Source: Pectinophora gossypiella
Lineage: Eukaryota > Arthropoda > Insecta > Lepidoptera > Gelechiidae
Assembly: GCF_024362695.1 (NCBI RefSeq)
Contig: NC_065408.1
Coordinates: 4,402,001 to 4,466,000, forward strand
Direction of reading: 5' to 3'
Length of the DNA: 64,000 nucleotides
Shown: positions 10,974-22,363 of the stretch, one piece after another
Position numbering within the stretch: position 1 is the first letter of the stretch
Layout: every line of letters starts with the position of its first letter
Position numbers and translations under genes: made by a program
The notes under the pieces: model-generated
The model's database searches: none
Seen by the model: only the letters and a program-made list of their open reading frames with translations
What the model was told of the DNA's origin: nothing

Positions 10974-11795
10974 CAACGACGGGGCGAGACCAGTGTGTGA
11001 ATATTATGAGTGATTACAATGAGTTGATTTTGTGTTAGTTTCAGTTTTAGAACTATGTTTTTCTTGCATCGTAACTGAATGTCAAACTGAAATAATATGC
11101 TGGAGGATGTCCAAAAATACACCAGCCCCATTAAATATTTCATTCTATTATAACAGTACAATATCCAACACATACAAAGTTTCTAAAACACAAGCTGATT
11201 AAAATTCGTTACCAACAATTTATAACGTTAAATATTCATTTCAAAACATGTTTTAATAACACCCACTGCGTTATGTGAAATTGATGTAGGTAAAGGGTTA
11301 AAGGACTAAAGGACTGTAACCTCTGAAATTGTAAATAAGAATGTGGTATTATTTTGAATAGTTTTCGGAGGATGGTTACTGTAGAGATGTAAAGCGTCTC
11401 TATTCTCCGATGTCCTTCAGACGTCTGTCAGTGTCAAATGATAGCTGTGTAAGCTGTGGTTAAATCCGATATTGAAACCGTGTAGTTTTGGAAATAAAAG
11501 GATAGTTAAAGTATATGAAACAGTTTATTAATTACCGAAGAGCCCTACAGTTACAACCACAGATCATAGAAAAAAGGAAGATAATGGTCCCGATTCCTGC
11601 AGACACAACCTAATTTTATTTAAAGTTATACCTGGAATTTTCCTATTCGCTGAAAAGGAAAAGGACGGATGATTGACAACTGGTAATTTTGAAATGAATG
11701 AATAACCCGGGCGAGTAAAATAGGCATCTCGTTCATAATAATGCAACCCGTTTGACGTGTGCTGTCAACTTAATTCTGTCGGGTTATTGGCCAAT

Positions 11796-11890
11796 CACAT
11801 GAGCCATGTCAGGGGCCTTTGGCGACACAATCATAACCCTGAGTAGATGAGGCTGGTATTCCACCTCACAACCCACACGATAAGAATAAG
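11796..11890 (+). mobile_element. SINE-2 3' fragment inserted in MITE-A
   Basis: ATGAGCCATGTCAGGGGCC through CCTCACAACCCACACGATAAG is the 3' part of SINE-2. It is flanked by the perfect 10-bp duplication ATTGGCCAAT at 11786-11795 and 11891-11900, which marks a 5'-truncated retrotransposition. Confidence 0.9.
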
Positions 11891-12050
11891 ATTGGCCAAT
11901 AACATTTTGGAAGTGCATTTTAAAATTCTGCCTAAAATTCACGAGTGTTCCATAAATTTTATGCCTGTCGATTACCCAAATAAGAAAGGGTTCTTATTCA
12001 GCGGATAAGAAAATGACAGGTATAATAATTTGAAATAAAACTAGATGGTG

Positions 12051-12196
12051 TACGGTCACGAGCATTAATATGTATACACTTTGGTACCGTGTCACATTAA
12101 CTTTTTTGACAAATTGAACTGTAAGTCTCACTAAATGTCGAATATGTTAGTGCGACAGAGTCCTAAAGTGGGTACATTATATTGCTCATGACTGTA
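12051..12196 (+). mobile_element. MITE-B copy 2 nested in MITE-A
   Basis: It starts TACGGTCACGAGCATTA and ends TGCTCATGACTGTA, with TA at each side. Removing it restores the MITE-A end GATGGTGTACAGGAATCAGC. The interior matches the other copies (GTGCGACAGAGTCCTAAAGT). Confidence 0.9.
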
Positions 12197-12599
12197 CAGG
12201 AATCAGCACCATTATACCCTTAACACTAAATTACACGAGTCCTGCTAACTTACGCTGGCTAGACCGCTATATCGATTTACTTGCCGTTTATCGCGTAGTA
12301 GCACAAACGCTACTTGTGGTTGCGCTGTAACAAAGAGGCAATGAATGATGTGGAAAATTTTATAAAACGTTCGTTGCCTTTTAGAGGTATAATGTGATCG
12401 TTTTGTGAACACTTCGGCCCTATCGGGTATGCTCCCGCGGCATTTTTCTATAATAAGAACTCTGTGGTTGCAACCAGTGATATGCCTAAAGTGGGAATGT
12501 TCCTGGCTGCTTTTCTTTTTCAAATTATTGTTTCTTGTGTTCTGGTCTTATCTGTCTGCTTGTGTTTTGGTCTTTTTCGCCTTTATATAGGTTGGGTAC

Positions 12600-12700
12600 T
12601 TATTTTATTATTTTTTTTTGAGGGAAACCGCTGCTCTATTTTTCCCTATAATGGAGAATGCTACACCGACAAGAGCGTGGCTCTTTTAGTGATGGTGATG
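12600..12700 (+). repeat. REP-F arm fragment
   Basis: GAGGGAAACCGCTGCTCTAT, TTTTCCCTATAATGG and GCTACACCGACAAGAGCGTG match the arm of the palindromic repeat at 48612-49107. GTGATGGTGATG follows as a tail. The ORF at 12464-12802 runs through it and is not supported. Confidence 0.75.
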
Positions 12701-12884
12701 TTACATAATATATGTTCGGCGGCTTTTTACTGCCGGGGACACATCACTTGTCACAACGCTATTCAAAACTCAGCAGGTAGTATTTTGATTAAGGGAAATT
12801 GATATGGTTTACACATTTACGAAGTAGAAAATATCTGTGGAATGTGTTTTAATTATTTGGGCACTTATGTATACCTGTGTAGTT

Positions 12885-12985
12885 TTACGGACAGGGATAC
12901 GGGTGAAAACCTCAACGGTTGCAGAGGCGGAGATGGCAGTCATCGGTAAGGCAATGCAGGATGGATAGGGCAAGATTTTCTTTAT
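12885..12985 (-). repeat. REP-F central fragment
   Basis: The reverse complement resembles 48865-48930: TTGCCGTACCGATGG versus TTGCCTTACCGATGA, then CATCTCCGCCTCTGC and GAGGTTTTCACCC. It is probably a separate decayed piece of the same family as 12600-12700. Confidence 0.65.
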
Positions 12986-13017
12986 TTTAGAAAGCTCGGT
13001 ATAAGCTAACGCAGTTG

Positions 13018-13155
13018 GCTCGACCAATATAGTTGCCGATATGGCTCACCACCCATCATGTTGGTCTAACAGAAACCTCGGTGAGGTGTGGGTACTTAGT
13101 TCGGCTTGCGATGTATGCACCTCTGACTACCCCAATTGGGATTTAGACGTGATCT
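13018..13155 (+). repeat. REP-H copy, good example
   Basis: CCAATATAGTTGCCGATATGG, CACCCATCATGTTGGTCTAA, CTCGGTGAGGTGTGGGTACT, GATGTATGCACCTCTGACTA and CCCCAATTGGGATTTAGACG occur in order and match 24741-24870. It is non-coding. Confidence 0.8.
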
Positions 13156-13440
13156 TATGTTATATAATATTTTCATGAGATAACTGTCAGAGACTGTGAC
13201 AGAAATAACGTTTCGCGCAGTTTGTAACGTTAAAAGAAAATGACAAGAAATGTACAAATGTATGAGAAAATAAGCACGAAATTCCTTTATAAAGAACGGT
13301 TCTTTACTAAAAGAAATTAAATAAGTATTGCTGTTACCGTAAAAGCAAATGTGCAATGGTAAATAACGGCGAAAGCGTGTAATGTCTTGCACATTTGGTG
13401 GCAATTTTGTGAAAATGTGTAGTGATATAAAGTGTCAGTG

Positions 13441-13692
13441 GTCTGCATTGTTGAAGTTAAGCAACTTTCGCAAAGGCCGGTCATAGGATGGGTGACCACA
13501 AAAAAAGTTTTCATCTCGAGCTCCTCCGTGCTTCGGAAGGCACGTTAAGCCGTTGGTCCCGGCTGCATTAGCAGTCGTTAATACCCATCAATCCGCACTG
13601 GGCCCGCGTGATGGTTTAAGGCCCGATCTCCCTATCCATCCATAGAGAAGGCCCGTGCCCCAGCAGTGGGGACGTTAATGGGCTGACGATGT
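13441..13692 (+). mobile_element. SINE-4 (tRNA/5S-like composite), 5'-truncated copy
   Basis: From GTCTGCATTGTTGAAGTTAA it runs through AAGGCCGGTCATAGGATGGG and TGACCAC, then the shared SINE core GTGCTTCGGAAGGCACGTTA and AGCCGTTGGTCCCGGCTGCA, ending CCCCAGCAGTGGGGACGTTA and ATGGGCTGACGATG. The segment GTTAAGCAAC ... GGATGGGTGACC resembles the box A and box C regions of 5S rRNA genes. The tRNA-like head seen in the copy at 57804-58089 is lost. Confidence 0.85.
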
Positions 13693-13779
13693 AAAGTAGT
13701 TTCATTAAAGACACAAAGGAAATGATGACACTGAGTACCGAGTGAGAAACCATATATTTTTTATTACTTATTTTCTTAA

Positions 13780-13990
13780 TTAAGAACACCCAATCGAAGC
13801 CGGCTATGTATAAGTCATATGTAATACGGGGCGAGCCTTATGCCATTAACCGGGCACAAATCCTGGAAACCATGTGATATCAGTTATCTATGTTCCAAAC
13901 ATGAATTCAAACTCAAAGCCGAATTCAAAGGATAACAGCTTCGGGATTCAAATCCATGACACTATAATGTAAGTCATGCGTTCTTCAAAC
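13780..13990 (-). repeat. REP-G SINE-like repeat, minus copy
   Basis: On the minus strand it reads GGATTTGAATCCCGAAGC, TTTGAATTCATGTTTGGAAC, AAGGCTCGCCCCGTATTACA and TATACATAGCCGGC. This order is shared with 21640-21835. GGATTTGAATCCC resembles a pol III B box. Confidence 0.65.
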
Positions 13991-13999
13991 AGGCTCATA

Positions 14000-16280
14000 A
14001 CTCTCTGTGGGTAGTGTCTTATCAGGGTTGCAAAGTACAGAAAGGATTCAAACTCAAACGATTCAAATGATTCCACATGATAACAATTCAAGAACCGAGT
14101 AAGTCTGACAGCAATTTTGAACAATGAACATTATTCCGTCAGTATTTTGGTAGGTACTTCTGAAAACATTTTAGCCAATATCGCGCAATATTCACTGGAG
14201 ATTGTAAGCGCACACGTCTTTCAAGTTCGCCCCAATATTCTCGTGGATGTTAGTATTGTGCATGCGAAGCGGAACGAAGACCTACTTAGCTCTTCCAGCA
14301 CGTTCCTTGACACGTCCCAAGACACATTTTCGACTTGTATTACTCGGTCTTTTAAAAGTACCCATCAAATAGCAACCGCCAGGGACCAATGCCCATTCCC
14401 GCGATCTCAGGGGAACCATTCAGTCTCGATTGTAAGGAATCCGAAAGAAGCCAGTAATAGATTGATTGTTCCAAAACAACCCTAATCCTTTCGAGGAAAT
14501 GTAGCTAATGGGTAAAAGAACAGTTTTTGTTATATTTAGGGAACAAGAGAATTTTGGAATAATATACATTAAATAACTGTATGTTAAGAGCCAAGTAAGT
14601 AATGAATTAGAACCGGAGAGCAATGTTCTCCGCGATTCATTTTATATAATATTTTTCTTCGAAATGTTTTTTCATCTCGGTCGCAGTCCTAGAGATTTTA
14701 AATCGACGACCGGTCACATTTGCACCAAATGAGTAACATCACAAAAGAGTGACCCATTGACCTCCCCTTATCTTTAAGGGGGTTTTTCCTACGATATCCT
14801 TAAGCCCTGAACAGAGCGGGCTTTGTTTAAGCGCAGAGATAAGGCGTCCTCTGATTTGAATTAGAAAATTGAGCCCGTGAATTGGACCCGCGATTTACTG
14901 CGGAGCAATTTACTTGCAAATAATGTGGGGGAGTTAATTTAATTTGTGAGATGGTTTTTTCAAACCGCAATTTAAGATTTACAGGAAAAAATTAACGCGG
15001 CTCGTGTTTCACTAAAACTAAGTTAGTATTCTGACACTCAACGGGCAAAGAATAATGTTTCATGAATAATAATGTCCTCGAGCCGCTTGGAAATGAGACC
15101 CCTACAGCCTCCTTAACCATATTTAGGTTACCTTTTAACGATTTGTACTCCGCTTGAGAAACGATGAAAAGAAATCCATTAAATGAAAAGTCGAATACAC
15201 GCGATGTATGTACAGATTAACAAATGATTTACAGATTTTTTCATCAGGCATAGCACTGAAATATCCAGATATAATGTAAGATATAAACTTATCTCTCTAT
15301 CTTCCAAAAAGTAGATAAAAAAGTAGCCAAGAAATGTAGCTGTGTTCAAAGTGTCAGGAAGCAAAAAGCTATTTTCTATTAGATAGGAAACCACAGATTT
15401 ATAGGCAGTAGCAAAATCAGACGACACCAAAACAGTTCAAGGTTACAGAACCAAACGCGCCAAGGGAGCGTTTCTGGGTTATTGAACAAAAAGTTCTTCC
15501 AACATTATTGTAATGATAAATCATATGGCGAGCGGGCCCTGGCAAAAGGAAGTATTGTGGGTACTAAACTTGCTGAACCATGACACTTGTCCAACGGAGC
15601 GTATGATTCTGCATCGCCTGTGACGTCTCAAAGCATTGTAACCTTTTGAGCTTTGGCTATAATGTTCATTCAAACGTGAAGTCGTGGTCTGCATTCACGT
15701 GCAACGGTCTATTGCAAGATTCTTAAATATTATAACTTTCTCTATTTTAGTCAGATCAGTTATGAATTCACAGTAAATTAAGTTTCTGCTTTGGAAAAAC
15801 GTAGCTCAAAGAAGAGACTTGACCATGAAAGATGGAAAGGCTGCGTATAGACTTACGAATGATCCGCGAATGCTGCACGTGTACAATGATGAAACTGTTT
15901 TGAATTATGCGATACAGTTCAGTTCACGTATTGAAGTTGAAATTGAGCGAATGAAAAGCAACTATCGTGTGAGGTGCACGAGCTTGCAGAACGCACAAAG
16001 GAACTTATCACACAGGCGATGCTGATGTATCGAACGAGTGCAGTTCGCGAGCCTTTAGAAAAAAGGCGTATTGGATCTGTATCACAGCCGAGAATATCGA
16101 AAATATTGACTGTTGTAAATCAGAAACCGCTGTAAGGATGACTTTCAATATGAAGATTATGTTTCCATTATTCGCAGAAGAATATGTCTTTATATTTGCA
16201 TAATTCTGTTGTTCGTTTCTTTATGTTTCTTACGGTTGCTTTGCCTTGGCTGCGTGTGGAATAACAAAAAAACATAAATT
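14000..16280. other. No gene supported; mostly unique sequence
   Basis: Two ORFs (14117-14485, 122 codons; 15819-16025, 68 codons, plus strand) show no domain I recognise and no splice context. I do not call them genes. The stretch 14690-15010 is noticeably less AT-rich and contains no repeat shared with the rest of the window. Confidence 0.5.
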
Positions 16281-16284
16281 ATGT

Positions 16285-16370
16285 TCCACTATTTACCCGC
16301 CTGCTGCAAAGCAAAAAGGAGGGTTCTGTGTTTGACCGCTATATATATATATATATGTATGTACGTCTGT
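16285..16370. repeat. REP-D flank with (TA)n microsatellite
   Basis: CCCGCCTGCTGCAAAGCAAA and GTGTTTGACCGCTATATATA resemble (inverted) 32655-32710 and 53155-53215. An (AT)n run at 16340-16357 ends TGTATGTACG. Confidence 0.6.
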
Positions 16371-16408
16371 TTCAACATTACTTCTGCACAAGGAAAAGAA
16401 TAAAAAAA

Positions 16409-16682
16409 TAAAAGTTTTAAACTACAACCCGACTACGGAAAAATAACGATCTAAAAAATATGAAACAAGAAAATACGTATATTTCTCTGAAATTCCTCCG
16501 ATTAGTGATGTTTTGAAAATAGCCGTGATCGTATTCCAATCTATCCTAAACGTTTGCTTACTCGGCATACGACCACCACTCACTATCTTTTAAAGATCCC
16601 TATTCGGAAGAATTTTCATGTTTCATACTTTTAAGAGCGTGATTTTTCCGTGGTCGGATTTTTGTATTTAAACTTATTTTTT
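16409..16682. mobile_element. MITE-D copy 1 with hairpin interior
   Basis: The inverted ends are AAAAGTTTTAAACTACAACC / CGACTACGGAAAAATAACG at the left and TTTTTCCGTGGTCGG / TATTTAAACTTATTTT at the right. Inside, TCTGAAATTCCTCCGATTAG is mirrored by CTATTCGGAAGAATTTTC, so the middle can also fold. It is related to 52893-53226 and 31728-31862. No ORF. Confidence 0.75.
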
Positions 16683-16689
16683 TTTTAAA

Positions 16690-18430
16690 TTCTTTAACAA
16701 AGGAGCAATCGATACAGATATCGACTGCTCAAAACCTTTAAAGAATCATTTCTCACTATGTTATTATTTTTATAATCAAGTGTCCTGAACACTGAAGGAA
16801 AAAAGAAAACCTTAGAAAGAATACGCAAATCGTATTTGAAAAGATCAATGCTTTGAAATTTAATTTAAATAAACCATTGGGCACTTTTCGGTCACCTGTT
16901 GCGAATCCAATTTCATTTTTCAAATTGTATAATATACTTTTTGGGAGGCACTTTCTTTCAATCTTTTATTCGTATTCAAAGGTCCTTGATCCAAATTTAC
17001 AAAGGTATTCCGTAACCTTCAATTTGGACGTTACTATGAGAAAATACTTATTGGGTAACAGATCGTCTCAGATAGCTTTCGGATTTAGTGCGTGCTAGGG
17101 TTGTCACTCACTATGTAATTAAAATTCGGGTAGTTTAGAAACGACTAACAAAAATTTAACATAAGCTCACAACTATATCTCAATTGAGGAAGTTAAAGAG
17201 ACATCCATCACATGATGAACTTAGTACCCACACCTCACTCAGGTTTCTTTTAGACCGACGTAATAGGTAGTGTGCAAGATAGCACATCTTTTTATAGAAT
17301 TTTACCTCTTTTTGCATAGTTTTTTATTCTTTTATTGTCTTTGCTTTTGATAATGTGTTTGGTTCTTTTGTTCTTCTTGTAAAAATATATTATATTTCCG
17401 TTTGCACGAGAACCGTTTTTATTATTGGTAGATTCCCAATAGGTAGGTAGGATAGAAACGACCTATGATTGACGACCAATCCATTTTTGTTACTACTACT
17501 TCAACTAGCTAGTTATCTTAGTTCTTAGGTTTTTTTTATCAAAGGATTTATCAAAGGCACGTATCTCAGTAACACACCGTGGTAGCGCTACCATGACCGT
17601 GCCACCATCAAAATTACTGTATGCAATTATAAAAACGCTGCGCAACTTGTAGGTGTCTTCATGTCTTGTAAGACACCTGCTGTTAACTACACACATTTTG
17701 CTGGTGATGCGACTGTAGTAGCTGCTATATAAAAATGATCAATCTAAAGACTGTAAAAACCAATATTTACTTTCTACAGCTTTAAAGAAAGGAAAGCCTT
17801 AAAAATTTTCGTTTCCATTCCTTTCTTTTTTTGTTATTGTGAACACATTTTACTCCGATTGAAAGCGAAGCTTCAATTAAACGTGACAGTAAAAAAGAAC
17901 TTTGAACAGGTAATAAAACGTTCCCTCTAAACAACCGAAGTAAAGGTATTAAAAGTTGAAACCAATGGAGTATCAGGGAGTTTTAATTACATCAGCTCGA
18001 AAGTTTGCCTCAAATAGATCAATGGTTAGAAAGGAACGACTGACAAAAATATCCGTCTTAGAAAAGTACCCGTCGCACTAAAAATAGGACTAAAGGTTGC
18101 ATCAAATAGAGTTCAAAGTTGTAACCCTACTGCCATCAAAGAATGTGTTCAGTATCAATGATGTGTTTATATGGCTTCTTCGGATTGGATGTTCTTGGAG
18201 TGTATATCGAATTATTGCTACAAAAATATTGGTTTACTTCAATTTGTCGCGTAAAAATATTGGTACTGTTTATCTTGCTTTCACAATATTTTCGTTTTCT
18301 GAATTTTATAAATTTCGTTCACAGACAGCTAGAATTTGAAGGACGTACATTGACCAAATTGATAATGTCCTCACGGTTTAGTAAAATCTACTTTGAAACG
18401 GCGTGCGTGTGTGAACTGATTGAATAAACT
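16690..18430. other. No gene seen; one REP-H fragment at 17211-17272
   Basis: The minus strand of 17211-17272 carries GAGTGAGGTGTGGGTACTAA and the TAACAGAAA-like flank of REP-H. The overlapping ORFs near 18097-18427 are AT-driven and unsupported. Confidence 0.5.
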
Positions 18431-18457
18431 AACTAACACTAAAAATTTTATGGATTT

Positions 18458-18548
18458 TCCGACAAAAAATTCCACTTGATATCAACTCAGAATCAAGGTT
18501 TCAATCATCCTCCTCAGTATTTGTTACGGTGTCATTAATACCCATACG
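18458..18548. mobile_element. MITE-C right half (tandem with next)
   Basis: AATTCCACTTGATATCAACT, CAGAATCAAGG, TCAATCATCCTCCTCAGTAT and TTGTTACGGTGTCATTAATA form the right arm of MITE-C. A further, complete unit follows directly. Confidence 0.85.
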
Positions 18549-18551
18549 CAC

Positions 18552-18757
18552 TTGTACGGTGTGTAAGTGACATCGTAACGAATACTGAGAGGAATGATTC
18601 AGCTCAGTATTCTGAGTTAATATCAAGTGAAATTTTCCAACGTAAAAGTATAGAATTGAAAATAATTTTAATGTGTTGCGATGGAAAATTCCACTTGATA
18701 TCAACTCAGAATCATGGTTTCAATTACCCCCCTGAGTATTCGTTACGATGTCACTAA
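18552..18757. mobile_element. MITE-C complete unit
   Basis: The left arm GTGTAAGTGACATCGTAACG / TTCTGAGTTAATATCAAGTG is mirrored by the right arm CACTTGATATCAACTCAGAA / TATTCGTTACGATGTCACTA. The central loop is AT-rich. It is joined to the preceding half unit through the linker CATACGCACTTGTACGGTG, so this is a 1.5-unit head-to-tail array. Confidence 0.9.
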
Positions 18758-18884
18758 ATATATATGTCATTCACTAGAAATTGCTAAAGCTTTATTGAAA
18801 CGTAATAAATTCCTCTATCTTTTATCGCAGTCAAGTTTTATAATTGGATAGACATTTAGAATTACGCTGATCACATGTACTCGT

Positions 18885-18960
18885 ATAGTTCGGTGAATCC
18901 CAGTACTTAGAACATCATGCGATGAATGTACCCCTGACGTCCTTATTGCTTAAAACAATT
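18885..18960 (+). repeat. REP-H fragment
   Basis: TCGGTGAATCCCAGTACTTA, GATGAATGTACCCCTGACG and TCCTTATTGC follow the REP-H order with substitutions. Confidence 0.5.
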
Positions 18961-19590
18961 TCTTCCAGACAGCCATAACGCGAGGATATATGGAAAAAAT
19001 CAAAGATTGCGAACGCAAACTAAGTACAACTTACCAATAAATACATGCACAATACTAAATATTTACATAATATACAAAAATAATTAATATACGTATATAA
19101 ATAGTTCATACAAATTACCTAATAATAAGCAACTCAGGAGCCACAGGGTATAAACAACATCACAACAAATTTCAATACAAAAATAGAACCATCTACAATA
19201 AGAATATAGGTAGTCGTGACCTTATACTTAATTATGTTATTATAAATTATTTCCATTTCATTTAAAAAATTCGTAAGAAATCGTCATTGTAAGTCACAAA
19301 AACATAATACATCGAAATCCTACACAATATAAAATATACTTACTGATGATCAAAACAGATGCATCTTTCATTCAAACAGTGACTGTTACATAGATTAGAA
19401 ATCTAGCTACAATGCAATGTTGTTTAAACCAGTGTTACCAAATTGTCGATAGTTCAGCGTTCAGCTATCGATAGCTGACTCTAAAAATATTCTTACAAAA
19501 GGTATCCGCTCAAGAGTATCCGTTAGAATCGCTGGTCACTCGTATTTTGTAATCAATAAAAGTATTTTTATTCACAAGATGATCGTGATG

Positions 19591-19853
19591 GGAGCCGTGG
19601 TAGCCCAGTTGGTAGAACGCTTGTTCGAATCCAGCACAGGCCTAAACCAATGATTGTCGAATTTGTTTTCGAATTCATGTTTGGATCATAAATGATCACG
19701 TGCTCAGCGGTGAAGGAAAACATCGTGAGGAAACCCATATTCCCGAGAAATGTATTTTCGACGTCACCTTCCCTTCGCGGGTTGGAAGGTGAGACAGGCA
19801 GTCGCTTCTGTAAAAAACCGGACCTGTCAAATGTTCAGGTTAGGTAAGCGGAC
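19591..19853 (+). mobile_element. SINE-3 (tRNA-derived), head partly deleted
   Basis: It begins GGAGCCGTGGTAGCCCAGTT (tRNA-like A box TGGTAGCCCAGTTGG) and has TTCGAATCC as the B-box remnant; the bases between are shortened. The body TTCATGTTTGGATCATAAAT, CACGTGCTCAGCGGTGAAGG, CTTCGCGGGTTGGAAGG and TTCAGGTTAGGTAAGCGGAC is shared with 50888-51247 and 62621-62975. It breaks off at GCGGACCCTGT, where a SINE-2 tail in the opposite orientation begins. Parts of the 3' body are also missing. Confidence 0.85.
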
Positions 19854-20005
19854 CCTGTCTTCTTCTATCGTGTGGGTTGTGAGGTGAATTACCAACCCTA
19901 TCAACCTTGGTGTCAGGGTTATTATTGAGTCGCCAAAGGCCCCTGACGTGGCTCATGTAACGACTACTTACTTACATCAGTAAGTAGTAACCGGGACCTT
20001 ATTAG
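19854..20005 (-). mobile_element. SINE-2 3' part fused tail-to-tail with SINE-3
   Basis: On the minus strand it runs from TAACGACTACTTAC-type sequence through GAGCCACGTCAGGGGCCTTT to CACAACCCACACGATAGAAG and the AAGA tail. The tail abuts SINE-3 directly. Confidence 0.8.
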
Positions 20006-20061
20006 TCACTTTTAAACATTCACGCACGTTACACATAATTAACTATTTCGATCGGGTTGAT

Positions 20062-20205
20062 CTTCGTCATCATCAGCCAGAAATCGTCCATTGCTGGACA
20101 TCGATCTCCCCCAAGGGTCGTCACCATTCAACTTTTTCACGCTAACTTCAGAAGGTCATCGGTCCACCTTGGTACGCCCCCTACCTATGCTGCGCCAGAC
20201 GATAA
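20062..20205 (-). pseudogene. Non-LTR retrotransposon ORF C-terminus, frameshifted remnant
   Basis: The minus strand reads GGVPRWTDDLLKLA, a stop, then LGGDRCPAMDDFW and stops. The R-WTDD-L-K-A motif followed by a W-rich tail is the standard end of one group of non-LTR elements common in moths (established knowledge). The preceding Gly-Arg-Pro-type motif is in another frame. Only the last ~45 codons remain. GATGATGACG downstream on the same strand is likely the 3' tail. Confidence 0.7.
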
Positions 20206-20209
20206 GTGA

Positions 20210-21600
20210 TTATAATATTTAATAAGGTAAAACAATTACCTTAGCCTCGCCGCAAATGCCACCGACCTCTGGTTGTCGCGCGCTATCTCCACAAAATTTG
20301 TAACAGTGGCGAAAGCGCGCGACATCCAACATATTTTACATCCCCCTCTCTGCTTACGATAAATGTGCAAGGATATGCAAATAACAAAAAAAAAACCTGT
20401 TAATACTAAGACGCCTAACGGTAAACTAATATCGATATTTATCGATAGAGGACTATTATCGGCATCACGCAGTCTAGGCCTAACGCTTCGCCGACGTACC
20501 TTTTGTGATGCGAATCTTCTCTTCATTGTTTGCCCTGTCCTGTTCATCTTAAACGAAGTGGAAATCTGTTAGCTTGACGTTCCAGTGTGCTTGATGAATC
20601 TGGACATGCGGAGATAATGCAGTTTGTACACAATGCAACACAATCGGCACCATAGATATACATAATGACAACTTCTGGTCATGTTATATTGGCGAGTTTT
20701 GAACTTCGAATAATAATATTTTTGACTTAGTATACTTATGTAACATAATCCTTTTATATGCTGATATAATTATCCTGCTTAGTCAGACATATATGAAAAA
20801 TCAAATACACTTTATTGCACCAAAAATAAAATTATTTAGTTACTTACAAAAAAGACTTAACAAGACTTAGCTATTGGAATAGCGACCTTATCGCCGCAGA
20901 ACGGATAAATTAGAATTTATTTATAAGACATAAGACACAATATAAATTCTAATGCGTATTGTATCGATTTTAGTATTTGGAATAAAAATTGTAAAACTAT
21001 GTAAAAGTACATACATTTTGTGAAAAAGAATGATGAGATAATGAGTCAAGATAGAGAACCGGAGTCTCCGCCGCCATTTTGTCATTCCGTGTTACGGCGA
21101 CAAAATTAATGGAAAAAACATAGACGCCTACGCATAGTTTGCAGACAGTCTCGCCTTAAAAACTTCTAAGAATATAGAGACATGTGTTCTAATATCAATC
21201 CAATGTTGTTGTAAACAAGTACAACAACTAAAGGTAAATTGAGATTGTACATAGCCAACCACTGAATAAGCGCTGTGAAGCTTTTCATCGTAAGTTCAAT
21301 CGTCCCTAAAACTACAAGTAAGCAATAAATCCCTCTTATTTTCCCGTTGGAAAGATTGGATGGAGTGGTTTCGCACGTGATTCTAGCTTGGAAAATAATG
21401 GAAAATGAAATACTATTTTGTCTTAGATGCAACGCTATGATGGATATTCTAGAAGTAAGAGGATTTCATCATTTATTTGCCGGCAGTTTATAAAGAATCG
21501 CTGAGGAAGGCATGCAGCGTCTAGAAACTCAAGGAAAGTGTTGGTGATAACATTTTCTTTAAGCGTCTGTCGTTTAACGTTAATCTATATATTTTTTTAG
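20210..21600. other. No gene seen
   Basis: The short ORFs at 20236-20572 overlap on opposite strands and show no family signature. No repeat shared with the rest of the window was noticed. Confidence 0.5.
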
Positions 21601-21639
21601 CTCAACGTTCAGTTATTCTTCTTCTCGTAATAGTAATAT

Positions 21640-21835
21640 TCTGCCACTTACGTTGTGGTATATGGGTTCAAATCCTGACTCGAGCTCTAAACTACTGAAC
21701 GCGACTTTATTAGTTTGAGTTCATACATGGATTATAAATAATTGATTGATATCATTTCAATAGGCTCGCCGCCTATTACGCGGAACTTAAACAATTACCT
21801 ATAGCTGGCGAGCAGTGGGTGTTATAATAATACAT
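21640..21835 (+). repeat. REP-G SINE-like repeat, plus copy
   Basis: GTATATGGGTTCAAATCCTG (B-box-like GGGTTCAAATCC), AGTTCATACATGGATTATAA, AATAGGCTCGCCGCCTATTA and GCTGGCGAGCAGTGGGTG match the minus copy at 13780-13990. Confidence 0.7.
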
Positions 21836-21902
21836 ATGTATAAGAAAGACGTAAATAAAAAAAATATATCTTGTAATCAATAATAATAACATAACATAAC
21901 AG

Positions 21903-22095
21903 AGCATCACGCATGTAGGCAGAGGTTTATAGTTTGCCCAGTCCTCGCAAACGATATTCTAGCTATGGGCTTTAAAGCGCTGAATACGATCTTATGAGTT
22001 CGAATTCATGTTTAGATCATAGATAATTAAAATCACGTGATTTTATTAATATCACGGGCCCTAGACTCGCCATCTATTGCATGGGAAATGGTATT
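21903..22095 (+). repeat. REP-G2 repeat
   Basis: AGCATCACGCATGTAGGCAG at the left and TCACGGGCCCTAGACTCGCC / ATCTATTGCATGGG at the right are shared in pieces with 57672-57791 and 23797-23880. TTCGAATTCATGTTTAGATC in the middle is REP-G/SINE-3-like. Confidence 0.6.
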
Positions 22096-22363
22096 GTATT
22101 TTCTACATTGGTAGATAAACAAGAAATACTCCGCGCCCAGACCAATGTTTAGTAAGTAACTCAATTTATACCAACATTCTCCTGACATTTCAGAAGTAAA
22201 GTTCTCCTGCTATTGATCTCCGACAGTTGTTGTAAAGCAACTTCCAGGCTTTCGGGCTTGAAAACTTTGGACAAGTACTTTGGCTATTGGCCTAAATTCT
22301 AACATCAATTCCTAGTAAAGCTGCTATGCAAATTGATACTCCTCATTGACACAAAAACAAGAA

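Larger units (their letters stand above)
11579..12214. mobile_element. MITE-A copy 1, with two nested insertions
   Basis: The terminal inverted repeats are TGGTCCCGATTCCTGCAGAC at the left and TACAGGAATCAGCACCATTA at the right. The inner arms contain AAGTTATACCTGGAATTTTC and, near the right, AAAATGACAGGTATAA. The body includes TTCTGTCGGGTTATTGGCCA. The uninterrupted element would be about 390 bp; it is expanded by a SINE piece (11796-11890) and by MITE-B (12051-12196). It has no transposase. It is older than both guests. Confidence 0.85.

Noticed and set aside
13450..13510. Possible 5S rRNA gene fragment
   Set aside because: The same segment recurs in SINE-4 at 57804-58089 joined to a SINE core, so it is part of a SINE.
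14117..14485. 122-codon plus-strand ORF
   Set aside because: No recognisable domain, no Kozak or splice context, composition like its flanks.
18097..18427. Two overlapping hydrophobic ORFs as possible membrane proteins
   Set aside because: AT-rich sequence gives Phe/Leu/Ile-rich translations in several frames; nothing else supports a gene.
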